A DNA stretch of 64,000 nucleotides from Gulosibacter molinativorax. Its GTDB lineage: Bacteria; Actinomycetota; Actinomycetes; Actinomycetales; Microbacteriaceae. Shown here piece after piece: positions 1 through 9,335 of this stretch; the first letter of the stretch is position 1; each line of letters starts with the position of its first letter. The DNA lies in the NCBI RefSeq assembly GCF_003010915.2, contig NZ_CP028426.1, forward strand, positions 1,178,001 through 1,242,000, in the 5' to 3' direction. Below the pieces are notes generated by a model. The model had not been told where the DNA came from, did not search any database, and was given only the letters and a program-made list of their open reading frames with translations. The position numbers were made by a program, and so were the translations under genes.

Positions 1-136
1 GCTTCGGGGTCTTGTGCACGTCGCGCGCACGCACCGGCGGATACCAGCGATAGCGCATCGCGAGTCGATAGACCACCGCGCAACCAACAAAACTGACGGC
101 TGCCGCGATGATGATGATCAGCCCGAGAAAGCGCAA
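1..136 (-). CDS. WecA/Rfe-like undecaprenyl-phosphate sugar-1-phosphate transferase (N-terminal fragment, runs off the window)
   Basis: Only the first 45 codons are present; the gene continues past base 1. The frame begins with TTG at 136, directly after the TAG stop of the preceding tsaC gene, so no earlier start is possible in this frame. It reads a hydrophobic helix (residues 2-26, FLGLIIIIAAAVSFVGCAVV) followed by the cytoplasmic loop VRARDVHKTPK. That loop is the hallmark start of the MraY/WecA family, where the region precedes a conserved G-G. In actinomycetes a WecA-type gene commonly follows tsaC. The family transfers GlcNAc-1-phosphate, or a related sugar phosphate, to undecaprenyl/decaprenyl phosphate in the membrane for cell-wall polymer synthesis. 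Substrate cannot be judged from the fragment. Confidence 0.7.
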   Translation of the reverse strand, partial: MRFLGLIIIIAAAVSFVGCAVVYRLAMRYRWYPPVRARDVHKTPK

Positions 137-814
137 CTAGTTCGCCGCATCCTCGGGTTCGAGCAGGTCACCGAGCACGCTCGCGATCGACGCGCGTGAC
201 AGCGCGCCATGCCGTACGATGCGCGCCGGAATCGGGTTGTCCCGAACCGTGAGCCCCGTGGCGTCCAAGATCGTCGAGGCCTCTCCACCAACTTCACCGG
301 CGTCCAGGAAAATCTTCACGTCCTCGCCGAGCTGGGCAACCGCATCCTGAACCGTCGCCGGAGCCGTCTGCCCGTGCTTGTTGGCGCTCGAGACGGCGAG
401 CGGCCCGGTGGATTGCAACAACTCGAGGGTGAGCGGATGGTTGGGGACGCGAAGTGCGACCGTTCCGTTGGTCTCCCCGAGGTCCCAGTTCAGGCTCGGC
501 TGGACCGGAAGGATGACCGTAAGCGGGCCGGGAGCGTATTCGGCAAGTAGGGTGCGAATCACGTCCGGCACCTCGGAGGCCAGCGCATCGATGGTTGCTA
601 CGCTTCCGACGAGTACGGGCGGCGGCGACTGGCGGGTTCGGCCCTTGGCCTCGAGGAGCGCCGCCACCGCTGACGGCTTGAACGCGTCGGCGGCGATCCC
701 GTAGACGGTGTCGGTGGGGATGACCACGAGCTCGCCGAGGCCGAGCGCCCGCTGTGCCTCGCGCATGCCGGCGAGCAACTCGCTCGGGGCGGACAACGAA
801 TAGATTTCTGCCAT
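137..814 (-). CDS. tsaC: L-threonylcarbamoyladenylate synthase (TsaC/Sua5/YrdC)
   Basis: Makes threonylcarbamoyl-AMP from threonine, bicarbonate and ATP, the first step of the t6A37 modification of tRNAs reading ANN codons; cytoplasmic. The 225-residue protein is a single YrdC domain. It has the nucleotide/threonine-binding start VIPTDTVYGIAAD (about residues 32-44), a KGR loop and the SSANKHG signature near residue 142. At this length it lacks the extra Sua5 C-terminal domain. It lies 12 bases downstream of prmC and its stop abuts the TTG start of the WecA-like gene, so prmC-tsaC-wecA form one minus-strand transcription unit, the usual actinomycete order. Confidence 0.93.
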   Translation of the reverse strand: MAEIYSLSAPSELLAGMREAQRALGLGELVVIPTDTVYGIAADAFKPSAVAALLEAKGRTRQSPPPVLVGSVATIDALASEVPDVIRTLLAEYAPGPLTVILPVQPSLNWDLGETNGTVALRVPNHPLTLELLQSTGPLAVSSANKHGQTAPATVQDAVAQLGEDVKIFLDAGEVGGEASTILDATGLTVRDNPIPARIVRHGALSRASIASVLGDLLEPEDAAN

Positions 815-826
815 AACGATTACATA

Positions 827-1696
827 CTAGGCCGCGCGGCCCGCGCGTCGTGCCCACGTGAAGCGGTCGCGATCATTGAGATCCCGTTCAGTCGTGGCTT
901 CGATGAGGCCATTTTCGGTGAAGATTTCGCGCACCGCCTGCCCCTGGCGCTCGGTGTGCTCGACCGCAACGAGACCGCCGGGGACGAGCAGTTGCGCCGC
1001 GGTCGCACCGATGCGCCGGATGTCGCCGAGCCCGTCCACGCCCGAGTACAGGGCGGTCTCGGGGTCGTAGAGGCGAACCTCGGGGTCCGCGGGGATGTCG
1101 CGCGCCGGCACATAGGGCGGGTTCGACAGGATCGCGGTGTACTGGCGCACGGGAGCCGTGTGGATGCGTTCGTGCCAGTCGCCGAACTCGACGCGCACCT
1201 CGGGCGCGAGGTTACGGAGATTTGCGACGAGCCAGGGCAGCGCATAGGGCGAGGCCTCGAATGCCGTTACCTCGGCCTCGGGCACCGAGACAGCGACCGA
1301 GGCGGCGATCGCGCCCGAACCGGAGCCGAGGTCTGCGACGACCGGGCTCGGTGAGCCGAAGGATTTGAGGAACGCGAGACCGAAGTCGATGAGCAGCTCG
1401 GTTTCGGGTCGCGGCACGAACACCCCGGGGCCCACATTGAAATCGAGTCCGTAGCAGGATGCCGTCCCCGCGAGATATTGCAGGGGCTCGCGTCGCGCGC
1501 GGCGACGAGCGGCCCGCAGGACGCGGTTAATGTCCTCGCTCGCCAGCTCCTTGCCGAGGAGATGATCGAGCTCGATATCTCCCAGGCTTCGTCGCAGTAT
1601 GGCTGACAGCAGCAGGTCGGCCTCGCGATTCGGGTTCTCAAAACCGGAGTTCGCGAGCTCGTCGCGAACCTGGCTCCGCACCTGCGTCATGTCCAT
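827..1696 (-). CDS. prmC: Peptide chain release factor N5-glutamine methyltransferase PrmC (HemK)
   Basis: SAM-dependent enzyme that methylates the glutamine of the GGQ motif in release factors, raising termination efficiency. The catalytic signature NPPY is present in ILSNPPYVPARDI, and a SAM-binding loop reads VADLGSGSGAIAAS. The N-terminal helical domain (RREPLQYLAGTASCYGLDF) contacts the release factor. An upstream in-frame ATG at 1747 exists, but the ATG at 1696 follows GGGAGAACGA, a plausible ribosome site, and gives the usual family N-terminus (289 aa). In relatives prmC directly follows prfA. Here the plus-strand cysK-cysE pair lies between prmC and prfA, so prmC needs its own promoter. 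Confidence 0.93.
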   Translation of the reverse strand: MDMTQVRSQVRDELANSGFENPNREADLLLSAILRRSLGDIELDHLLGKELASEDINRVLRAARRRARREPLQYLAGTASCYGLDFNVGPGVFVPRPETELLIDFGLAFLKSFGSPSPVVADLGSGSGAIAASVAVSVPEAEVTAFEASPYALPWLVANLRNLAPEVRVEFGDWHERIHTAPVRQYTAILSNPPYVPARDIPADPEVRLYDPETALYSGVDGLGDIRRIGATAAQLLVPGGLVAVEHTERQGQAVREIFTENGLIEATTERDLNDRDRFTWARRAGRAA

Positions 1697-1889
1697 TCGT
1701 TCTCCCGGCTCAGTGTCTCTCACCCTCGACCGTCTGCCCAGCCGCATGACCGAGTGTTACAGATCTCGCGGGCTCTGCAGGTTTCTGAAGGGCGTGGCGA
1801 CTAACTTGGATTGCGTTCCGTTGCGGCACGCGGCTCGCATCCCTGCTCCGTCACACCCGCACATCACGCTCGCTGCAAGAAAGGCAGAA

Positions 1890-2828
1890 ATGGCCGAGAA
1901 GATCTACAACGATGTCACCGAAGTAATCGGCGGCACCCCGCTCGTACGCCTCAACCGCATCAACGAGTCGGACGCGAATGTGTACGCGAAGCTTGAGTTC
2001 AACAACCCCACCGCGAGCGTCAAGGACCGCCTCGCCTGGGGCGTCATCCGCGCAGCGGAACGTTCGGGTGAGCTGCAGCCCGGCGGCACGATCGTCGAGG
2101 GCACCTCCGGCAACACCGGCATCGCCCTCGCCGCGATCGGCGCGGCGCGCGGCTACAAGGTCGTCATCGCGATGCCCGAGACGATGTCGCTCGAGCGTCG
2201 CGCGCTGATGAAGGCATTCGGTGCCGAGCTCGTCCTCACCCCGGGTCCAGAGGGGATGCGCGGTGCGGTGCAGAAGGCGCAGGAGATCCAGGCGTCAACC
2301 GAGAACTCGATCCTCGCGAGCCAGTTCGAGAACCAGGCGAACGTCGAGATCCACCGCGAGACCACCGCAGAAGAGGTCTGGAACGACACCGACGGCAAGG
2401 TCGACATCTTCGTTGCCGGCATCGGCACCGGCGGCACCGTTACCGGCGTCGGCCAGGTGCTCAAGGAGCGCAAGCCGGAGGTCAAGATCATTGCGGTGGA
2501 GCCTGCCGACTCGCCGCTGCTCACCGAGGGTCGCGCCGCTGGCCACAAGATTCAGGGCCTCGGCGCGAACTTCGTGCCCGAAATCCTCGACCAATCCGTG
2601 ATCGACGAAATCATCGACGTGCAGCTTGACGACTCGCTGCGCGTGTCGAAGGAGCTCACGAAGACCGAGGGCATCTTCTCGGGCATCTCTTCGGGTGCCA
2701 ACGTCTGGGCGGCGCTCGAGGTCGCGAAGCGTCCGGAGAACGCCGGCAAGAACATCGTCGTGATTGTTGCCGACACGGGCGAGCGCTACCTCTCGAGCAT
2801 CCTGTTCGATGACATCCGCGAGAACTAG
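1890..2828 (+). CDS. cysK: Cysteine synthase A (O-acetylserine sulfhydrylase)
   Basis: PLP enzyme that converts O-acetylserine and sulfide to cysteine. The 312-residue protein has the PLP lysine in PTASVKDRLAW (about residues 37-47), the substrate loop EGTSGNTGIALA and the phosphate-binding GIGTGGTVTGVG. The start at 1890 is supported by AAAGG upstream and by the standard N-terminus IYNDVTEVIGGTPLVRLN; the open frame extends further upstream but that part is not family-like. cysE follows 30 bases later in the same direction, so the two steps of cysteine synthesis from serine are co-transcribed, and CysK and CysE also form the cysteine synthase complex in studied species. Confidence 0.96.
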   Translation: MAEKIYNDVTEVIGGTPLVRLNRINESDANVYAKLEFNNPTASVKDRLAWGVIRAAERSGELQPGGTIVEGTSGNTGIALAAIGAARGYKVVIAMPETMSLERRALMKAFGAELVLTPGPEGMRGAVQKAQEIQASTENSILASQFENQANVEIHRETTAEEVWNDTDGKVDIFVAGIGTGGTVTGVGQVLKERKPEVKIIAVEPADSPLLTEGRAAGHKIQGLGANFVPEILDQSVIDEIIDVQLDDSLRVSKELTKTEGIFSGISSGANVWAALEVAKRPENAGKNIVVIVADTGERYLSSILFDDIREN

Positions 2829-2858
2829 TAAGCAGTTCTGATCGGGCAGAATGGCTTC

Positions 2859-3455
2859 ATGGCCAATTCGCAACCGTTTCGCCCCAGCCACCGCGTCGAT
2901 GCGTTCTTCCGAATGATTCGAGAAGACATCTCCGCGGTGCGCCGGGGCGATCCGGCTGCACTGTCCAAGGTTTCAATCGTCCTGAACTACTCCGGGCTGC
3001 ACGCGGTGTGGGGCTACCGGGTCTCGAGCGCGCTGTGGCGGCGCGGGCATCGACTGCTCGGGCGCCTCGTGTCGCAGTTCGCCCGGTTCTTGACGGGTAT
3101 CGAGATTCACCCGGGCGCGAAGATTGGCCGCAGGCTCTTTATTGACCACGGCATGGGTGTCGTCATCGGCGAGACGGCCGAGATCGGCGATGACGTCCTG
3201 ATCTATCACGGCGTCACGCTCGGTGGCGTGTCGACCAAGAAGATCAAGCGCCACCCCACGATCGGTGATCGCGTGATGATTGGCGCCGGAGCGAAGCTGC
3301 TCGGACCGATCGAGATTGGTGCCGACTCTAGCGTCGGCGCGAATGCGGTGGTGACGAAGTCCGCTCCGCCGAATTCAATCCTCACCGGCGTGCCTGCCCG
3401 AGCACGGCAGCGGACCACCCCGGCGACACACGAGCCCGGCGACTGGATCATCTAA
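2859..3455 (+). CDS. cysE: Serine O-acetyltransferase CysE
   Basis: Acetylates serine with acetyl-CoA, the committed and feedback-regulated step of cysteine synthesis. At 198 residues it is the short form typical of Gram-positive bacteria. The left-handed beta-helix is visible as hexapeptide repeats from about residue 80 ([44 protein letters not shown]), with the catalytic-site DHGMG and the YHGVTLGG segment. It is downstream of cysK with a 30-base gap, and ends just before a long inverted repeat that separates it from the converging prfA gene. Confidence 0.95.
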   Translation: MANSQPFRPSHRVDAFFRMIREDISAVRRGDPAALSKVSIVLNYSGLHAVWGYRVSSALWRRGHRLLGRLVSQFARFLTGIEIHPGAKIGRRLFIDHGMGVVIGETAEIGDDVLIYHGVTLGGVSTKKIKRHPTIGDRVMIGAGAKLLGPIEIGADSSVGANAVVTKSAPPNSILTGVPARARQRTTPATHEPGDWII

Positions 3456-3573
3456 AACGCTCATTGAGTAGGGCGAAACGCAGAACGCTCATTGATTAGC
3501 AGCGAAGCTGCGTATCGAAATGTCGTCGGGAAGGCGCATGTCGATACGGGCTTCGCCCTACTCAATGAGCGTT
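3456..3573. repeat. Long inverted repeat between converging cysE and prfA (REP-like copy 1, probable bidirectional terminator)
   Basis: Arms of 22 bases (3456-3477 and 3552-3573) are perfectly complementary. The loop holds a second, near-identical copy of the arm start (aacgctcattgattag near 3483) and a short nested hairpin (agcagcgaagctgc). The outer arms carry the cattgagtag and ctactcaatg ends seen in two other repeats of this window. Its position between two converging genes fits transcription termination from both sides. Confidence 0.75.
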
Positions 3574-3580
3574 CTTGCTT

Positions 3581-4669
3581 TTACTCGCTCAGCTGCGCGA
3601 GGCGCGCCTCTTCGTCCGCGAGAATCGCCGACTCGATCACCGGGCCAAGCGCCCCGTCGAGTACTGCATCCAGGTTGTACGCCTTGTACCCGGTGCGGTG
3701 ATCCGCGATGCGGTTCTCCGGGAAGTTGTATGTGCGGATGCGCTCCGAGCGGTCCATAGACCGGATCTGCGACGCACGCTGGTCGGCCTCGGCCGCGGCC
3801 TTCTCCTCCTGCTGACGCGCAAGGAGGCGAGCCTGCAGCACGCGCATCGCGGCGGCGCGGTTCTGGATCTGCGACTTCTCGTTCTGCATCGAGACGACGA
3901 TGCCGGTCGGGATGTGCGTGATGCGAACCGCGGAGTCGGTCGTGTTCACCGACTGGCCACCGGGACCGGACGAGCGGTACACATCGATCTTGAGGTCGTT
4001 CTGGTCGATCGCGACTTCCTCGGGCTCATCCACCTCGGGGAACACCAGTACGCCGGTGGTCGAGGTGTGGATGCGTCCCTGCGACTCGGTCGCGGGCACA
4101 CGCTGTACACGGTGCACGCCACCCTCGTACTTGAGCGAAGCCCACACGCCGTCGGCCGGCTCGCTCGAGTTCGACTTCACGGCGATCTGCACGTTCTTGT
4201 AGCCGCCAAGATCGGATTCGGTCTTGTCGAGCAGCTCGATCTTCCAGCCGCGCTGTTCCGCGTAGTGCGAGTACATGCGCAGGAGGTCCGCAGCGAACAG
4301 CGCCGATTCCTCGCCACCTTCGCCACCCTTGATTTCCATGATCACGTCACGGCCATCATCCGGGTCACGCGGGATGAGCAGGCGGCGGAGCTTCTCGATC
4401 TGTTCCTCGAGCTGCCCTTCGAGCCCCTCGGCCTCGGCAGCGAACGCCTCGTCCTCCCCCGCGAGCTCGCGGGCGGCCTCGAGGTCGTCCTCAAGTGCCG
4501 CCGCGCGGTCATCCGCGGCAAGAATCTGCGAGACCTCCGCATAGCGACGGTTCACCTTCTTCGCCCGGGCAGCGTTTGAGTGCAGCTCTGGGTCGACGAG
4601 CTGTTCCTGCAGTTCGGCATACTCGGCGCGAAGCGCCCCTACCGAATCCTGAAACTCGGCGCGGCTCAC
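3581..4669 (-). CDS. prfA: Peptide chain release factor 1
   Basis: Recognises UAA and UAG stop codons and triggers peptide release. The 362-residue protein has the PAT anticodon-like tripeptide ([14 protein letters not shown]) that marks RF1 rather than RF2, and the catalytic GGQ in [20 protein letters not shown], whose glutamine is the PrmC substrate. Its start overlaps the stop of rho by four bases (ATGA), so translation is probably coupled to rho. This rho-prfA order is standard in actinomycetes. Confidence 0.97.
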   Translation of the reverse strand: MSRAEFQDSVGALRAEYAELQEQLVDPELHSNAARAKKVNRRYAEVSQILAADDRAAALEDDLEAARELAGEDEAFAAEAEGLEGQLEEQIEKLRRLLIPRDPDDGRDVIMEIKGGEGGEESALFAADLLRMYSHYAEQRGWKIELLDKTESDLGGYKNVQIAVKSNSSEPADGVWASLKYEGGVHRVQRVPATESQGRIHTSTTGVLVFPEVDEPEEVAIDQNDLKIDVYRSSGPGGQSVNTTDSAVRITHIPTGIVVSMQNEKSQIQNRAAAMRVLQARLLARQQEEKAAAEADQRASQIRSMDRSERIRTYNFPENRIADHRTGYKAYNLDAVLDGALGPVIESAILADEEARLAQLSE

Positions 4670-6792
4670 TGTGCGCTCACCGTGCTAATCGGGTTGGCGC
4701 GCACGGATGCGAGAAACTCCTCGTTCGAGGACGTCGACGAGATGCGCTCAAGCACCGCTTCGAGCGAGGCCTGCGCGTCGCCATGCAGCGCGCGGCGGAT
4801 CGCCCAGGTCACTTCGAGCTCGTTCGGGCTGAGGAGTTCCTCCTCGTGCAGCGTCGAGGACTGCTGGATGTCGAGCGCCGGGAAGATGCGCTTGTCCGCG
4901 ATCTCGCGCGAGAGGCGCAGCTCCATGTTGCCGGTACCCGCGAACTCCTCAAGGATGACCTCGTCGGTACGTGAGCCGGTCTCGACCATTGCGGTGGCGA
5001 GGATAGTGAGCGAGCCACCGTTCTCGACCTTACGGGCGGCACCGAAGAAGCGCTTCGGCGGGTACAGCGCGGATGCGTCGACGCCGCCGGCGATGATACG
5101 GCCGGATGCGGGCGCAGTCAGGTTGTACGCCCGGCATAGCTGCGTGATCGAGTCGAGCAGCACGACGACGTCCAGACCGAGCTCGACGAGTCGCTTGGCG
5201 CGCTCGATCGCGAGCTCGGCGATCGTCGTGTGGTTCTCGGCCGGCATGTCGAAGGTCGAGGCGACGACTTCGCCGTGGATCGTCCGCTCGAGGCGGGTAA
5301 CTTCCTCGGGGCGCTCATCCACCAGCACGAGCATGAGGTGGGTGTCCGGGCTGTTCTGCGCGATCGCGTTCGCGATGCGTTCGAGGATGATGGACTTGCC
5401 GGACTTCGGCGGGGCGATGATGAGCCCGCGGGTGCCCTTACCGATCGGCGCGAAGAGGTCGATCATGCGCTGAGCGGCGTGACCGTTCTCGGTCTCGAGC
5501 TCGATCCGCTCGTTCGGGTATAGCGGGGTCAGGTTGTCGAACTCGGGACGCTCCCGGTTGCTGTCCGGGGTCTCGCCGTTGATCGTGTCGACGCGAACCA
5601 GGGCATTGTACTTCTGGCGGCCCCCGTGGTGCTCGCCCTCGCGAGGCTGACGAATTGCACCGACGATCGCGTCGCCCTTGCGCAGGCCGTATTTCTTGAC
5701 CTGGCCGAGGGATACGTAGACGTCGTTCACGCCGGCGAGATAGCCGGACGTGCGCACGAAGGCGTAGTTGTCAAGGACATCCAGGATGCCGGCGATGGGC
5801 AGCAGGACGTCGTCCGGTGCGATCTCGGGATCGGCGTCGTCACGGTGGCTGCGCTTGCGGTCGCGCTGGCGCTGGTTCTGGTTCTGCTTACCGTTCTGGT
5901 CCTCGCCAGCGCGTGCGGGCTGCTGCTTGGGCTGACCGCCCTCGTCCTTCTGCTGGCCCTGGTCCTCGGGCTGCTGGCCCTTTCCGCGGTTGCGGTTACG
6001 ACTGCGCTTGCGGCCAGACTGCTGACCGTCGCGACCGTCCTGGCTCGAGTCCTCATCGTCGCCCTCGTCACGAGCGGGTGGCAGGATGATGTCGTCGAGC
6101 GTCCTCGGCGCATCCGCGGCCCTCTCGGCGCGCTGACGCTCCGTCTGCTGTTCGCCGCCCTGCTGCTCGCCAGCCTGCTGGCGGTCGCCGGACTGTGCTT
6201 CCTGCTGGCCGCCGCGCTGGTTACGACCACCGCGGGTCGACTGACCGCGCTGGCCCTGGCCGCGAGCGGCGCGGTCCGCCTGCTGCTCATCCTGCTTGCC
6301 GGCGTCGGCGCCGACGTTGTCTAGTGCCTGGTCGAGCAGGTCGGCGACGGCGAGGGCCGCTTCGTCCTGCTCGGGCTCGGCTGCGCTCTGCTGGCGCGAC
6401 TGTGCCGGACGGTTGCGCCGGGTCGCGGGGCGCTCCGGTGCATCCTGCTTCGGCGCATCCTGCGCAGGAGCTTCCTGCTTCGGCGCATCCTGAACGGGCG
6501 CTTCCTGCGCGGGAGCTTCCTGCTTCGGCGCTTCCTGTGCGGGCACCTCCGACTTCGGAGCCTCCTGCTTTGTCGCTTCGGCCGGGGCCGCTGCGGGGGC
6601 CTGCGCCGTGTTGCCCGACTGGGCTGCCTCAATCGCTTCGACGAGGACGGTCTTGCGCATCCGGGCCGCGCCCTTAATGCCGAGTTCCTGCGCGATTCGC
6701 TGCAGGTCGGCGACACGCATGGCGCTTAGCGGACGGCTTTCGGTAGCTCCCGATTCCGGCTGCGTGCCGGCTTCTTCTGGAGTGGTATTCAT
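4666..6792 (-). CDS. rho: Transcription termination factor Rho with long low-complexity N-terminal insert
   Basis: Hexameric RNA-dependent ATPase that terminates transcription. A Rho-N helical domain is at residues 20-58 ([17 protein letters not shown]). Then comes about 240 residues rich in Q, E, A, P, R and G, including repeated KQEAPAQ/AP units, before the RNA-binding OB fold ([20 protein letters not shown], about residue 328). The RecA-like motor has Walker A PPKSGKS and Walker B-type [10 protein letters not shown]. At 708 residues it is far longer than the about 420 of E. coli Rho; such insertions are known from Micrococcus and other high-GC relatives, where they add RNA-binding capacity. 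Downstream prfA overlaps by four bases. Confidence 0.96.
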   Translation of the reverse strand: MNTTPEEAGTQPESGATESRPLSAMRVADLQRIAQELGIKGAARMRKTVLVEAIEAAQSGNTAQAPAAAPAEATKQEAPKSEVPAQEAPKQEAPAQEAPVQDAPKQEAPAQDAPKQDAPERPATRRNRPAQSRQQSAAEPEQDEAALAVADLLDQALDNVGADAGKQDEQQADRAARGQGQRGQSTRGGRNQRGGQQEAQSGDRQQAGEQQGGEQQTERQRAERAADAPRTLDDIILPPARDEGDDEDSSQDGRDGQQSGRKRSRNRNRGKGQQPEDQGQQKDEGGQPKQQPARAGEDQNGKQNQNQRQRDRKRSHRDDADPEIAPDDVLLPIAGILDVLDNYAFVRTSGYLAGVNDVYVSLGQVKKYGLRKGDAIVGAIRQPREGEHHGGRQKYNALVRVDTINGETPDSNRERPEFDNLTPLYPNERIELETENGHAAQRMIDLFAPIGKGTRGLIIAPPKSGKSIILERIANAIAQNSPDTHLMLVLVDERPEEVTRLERTIHGEVVASTFDMPAENHTTIAELAIERAKRLVELGLDVVVLLDSITQLCRAYNLTAPASGRIIAGGVDASALYPPKRFFGAARKVENGGSLTILATAMVETGSRTDEVILEEFAGTGNMELRLSREIADKRIFPALDIQQSSTLHEEELLSPNELEVTWAIRRALHGDAQASLEAVLERISSTSSNEEFLASVRANPISTVSAQ

Positions 6793-6977
6793 ATTGAAAA
6801 ATTCCTTGGTTTTGAAATGCGCTCGCCATCAGACGGCGCACGTATTCAAGCGAGGCCACGAGAACTCCGAGCATCCCTGCCACGTCGATAAATGAGATCT
6901 GGGTGGCAAGAACTGATCCGCATGGAATCGCGGCGTTGCCTCACATCAATGTGTTCCTCAGGCTGCACGCCAGAGCG
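6793..6977 (-). other. Intergenic leader between thrB and rho
   Basis: A 185-base gap separates the thrB stop from the rho ATG, the longest gap within this minus-strand block. It probably holds the rho promoter and leader. Rho genes are often autoregulated through their leaders, but no specific element could be identified by eye. Confidence 0.3.
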
Positions 6978-7931
6978 CTAGGCCGACGGTGACACCGTCT
7001 GATTCGGAACTTCCTCCACTGTAGCACCCTGAATGTCAACCGCCGTCAAATACGCCGACCACTTAGTATCGGTGCGCGCCTGCGCAATCTCTGCGGCACG
7101 AAGGCGATCTGCCGGATCGTCGCACAGCACGAGCACGCTCGGGCCGGCTCCCGAGACGACTGCCGCGAGGCCCTCGGCGCGGAGGTCATCAATCAGGGCC
7201 TTCGTCTTCGGCATTGCTGCGGCCCGATAGCTCTGGTGTAGCCGGTCCTCGGTTGATTCGAAGAGCAGCTCAGGGCTCTGCGAGAGCGCCGCCACGAGCA
7301 GCGCCGCGCGCGACAAGTTGAAGATCGCATCCGCGTGCGGCACCTGCGAAGGCTGCAGCGATCGAGCCACCGAAGTCGACATCGTCTCCTCCGGCACCAG
7401 CACGATCACCGAGACACCGCGATCGACCAGCAGCTTTTTCGATCGTGGCGCCCCGCTTGCGGTGACCCACGCGATCGTCAGCCCACCGAACAGGCACGGC
7501 GCGACGTTGTCCGGGTGCCCCTCGAGCTCGGTCGCGAGTTCGAGGAGCGTGTCGTCCGAGACGGACTCCTGATCCTCGATCAATCCCGCCGCGCCCACGA
7601 TGCCTGCGACAATCGCGGCGCCGGACGAGCCGAGGCCGCGGCCGTGCGGAATCGTGTTCGTGGCGTGGAGGCGCAGGCCAGGCTTGTCGTACCCGAGCTT
7701 GCCCAGCACGTAAAAGATGGTGCTGACGACGAGGTGTGACTCGTCGGTCGGCACCTCCCCGGCGCCGACGCCCTCGACCTCAATCTCGAGCTGGCCTGGC
7801 TCGAGCGCCTCAATGACCACTTCGTCGTATTCCGCCAGCGCGAGGCCGAGCGTGTCGAATCCTGGACCAAGGTTGGCGCTGGTGGCGGGAACGCGAACTT
7901 TCACCGTCCGGCCGAGCGTTACTGCGCTCAT
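6978..7931 (-). CDS. thrB: Homoserine kinase
   Basis: GHMP-family kinase that phosphorylates homoserine with ATP, feeding threonine synthase. The ATP-binding GHMP loop is PHGRGLGSSGAAIVAGI (about residues 92-108), preceded by the N-terminal VRVPATSANLGPGFDTLGLAL signature and followed by a C-terminal VSGAGPSVLVL motif. 317 residues is normal. It lies 69 bases downstream of hom; thrC is not between them, as in Corynebacterium, so threonine synthase must be encoded elsewhere. Confidence 0.95.
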   Translation of the reverse strand: MSAVTLGRTVKVRVPATSANLGPGFDTLGLALAEYDEVVIEALEPGQLEIEVEGVGAGEVPTDESHLVVSTIFYVLGKLGYDKPGLRLHATNTIPHGRGLGSSGAAIVAGIVGAAGLIEDQESVSDDTLLELATELEGHPDNVAPCLFGGLTIAWVTASGAPRSKKLLVDRGVSVIVLVPEETMSTSVARSLQPSQVPHADAIFNLSRAALLVAALSQSPELLFESTEDRLHQSYRAAAMPKTKALIDDLRAEGLAAVVSGAGPSVLVLCDDPADRLRAAEIAQARTDTKWSAYLTAVDIQGATVEEVPNQTVSPSA

Positions 7932-8000
7932 ACGTGTGTGTCCTACTGCTTAGTTGTTGCTCAGTGTCGGGTGCCCGGTGCAGTCCGACGATCGGTGTGC

Positions 8001-9335
8001 CTAGAGGTTCGAGCCCTCGACCCGCAACACGCCCTTGATGTCGTGTACCGCGGGCGACTCGGCGAGTGCCGTGACGAGGCTCGACAGTGCTCCCTCGGTA
8101 GCACGGTGCGTGCCGATGACCAGCGTCGCGCGCGATTCGGCGTCCCCGTCATCGCTTTCCTCGACGGGGGCGGCCTGTTCGAGCGTCGCGACCGACACCT
8201 GCTTTTCCGCGAATGTCTGCGCGATCCCGGCGAGGATGCCCGCCTCGTCTTCCGCCTCGAGCGAGATTTGGTAGCTCGTGACGATTTCTTCGACGGGAAG
8301 GATCGGGAGGTCCGCATCCATCGATTCACCGGAGCCTGGGCCGCCAAGCAGGTGGCGTCGCGCCGCGGCGACGAGGTCGCCGAGCACCGCGGATGCCGTC
8401 TCGACACCGCCAGCGCCAGCGCCGTAGAACATCAGCGAGCCAGCGGCCTTCGCCTCGACGAAGATCGCGTTGTTGCCGCCGTGCACGCTCGCAAGCGGGT
8501 GCGTCTCCGGCACGAGCGCCGGGTACACGCGAGCCGAGACCTGATCCTTCTCGCCGTTGTTGCCGGGGATACGCTCGCAGATCGCGAGCAGCTTCACGAC
8601 GTAGCCCGCGCGCTTCGCGTCCTCAATCTCGTCGATCGACACCTTTGTGATGCCCTCGCGATAGACCGAGTCGACGGGAACCTTCGTGTGGAATGCGATC
8701 GAGGCCAGGATCGAGGCTTTCTGCTGCGCGTCGTAGCCTTCGATATCCGCGGTCGGGTCCGCCTCGGCGTAGCCAAGCTCGGTGGCGATGCGCAGCGATT
8801 CGTCGAACGAGTCGCCGCGGGTGTGCATCCGGTCGAGAATGTAGTTCGTCGTGCCATTGACGATACCGAGGATGCGCTCGACGCGGTCGCCGCCGAGGTT
8901 CTCGCGCAGCGGGCGGATGATCGGGATCGCACCGCCGACGGCGGCCTCGTAGTACAGCTGCGCGCCAACGCGTTCCGCAAGCTCGAAGAGTTCGGCGCCG
9001 TGGTGCGCCAGGAGCGCCTTGTTCGCAGTCACGACGTCCGCACCCGACTCGAGGGCGAGCGTGACGAGCTCGCGAGCGGGGTTGATGCCGCCCATGAGCT
9101 CGACCACGATGTCGGCCGAGACGATCAGGGTCTCCGCATCGGTGGTGAAGAGCTCCTTCGGGAGGTCGACATCGCGCTTCGCGTCGGGGTTGCGGACGGA
9201 AATACCGATGAGTTCGAGTCGCGTACCGACGCGCCGCTCGTACTCGTCCGCTTGCTCAAGGAGGAGTCTTGCGACCTGGCTTCCGACAGAGCCTGCGCCG
9301 AGCAGGGCAACCTTGATGGCACGTTTCTCGTTCAT
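8001..9335 (-). CDS. hom: Homoserine dehydrogenase
   Basis: Reduces aspartate semialdehyde to homoserine with NAD(P)H, the branch point to threonine and methionine. The N-terminal Rossmann loop GAGSVGSQVARLL is at residues 13-25, the catalytic domain includes GGAIPIIRPLRE and GIVNGTTNYIL, and a C-terminal ACT-type domain (about residues 350-435, SLEAEDEAGILAGIAQTFAE) fits threonine feedback. Its ATG follows the lysA stop with no intervening base, so lysA-hom are one transcription unit. The homoserine made here is also the substrate of MetX at 30.4 kb. Confidence 0.96.
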   Translation of the reverse strand: MNEKRAIKVALLGAGSVGSQVARLLLEQADEYERRVGTRLELIGISVRNPDAKRDVDLPKELFTTDAETLIVSADIVVELMGGINPARELVTLALESGADVVTANKALLAHHGAELFELAERVGAQLYYEAAVGGAIPIIRPLRENLGGDRVERILGIVNGTTNYILDRMHTRGDSFDESLRIATELGYAEADPTADIEGYDAQQKASILASIAFHTKVPVDSVYREGITKVSIDEIEDAKRAGYVVKLLAICERIPGNNGEKDQVSARVYPALVPETHPLASVHGGNNAIFVEAKAAGSLMFYGAGAGGVETASAVLGDLVAAARRHLLGGPGSGESMDADLPILPVEEIVTSYQISLEAEDEAGILAGIAQTFAEKQVSVATLEQAAPVEESDDGDAESRATLVIGTHRATEGALSSLVTALAESPAVHDIKGVLRVEGSNL

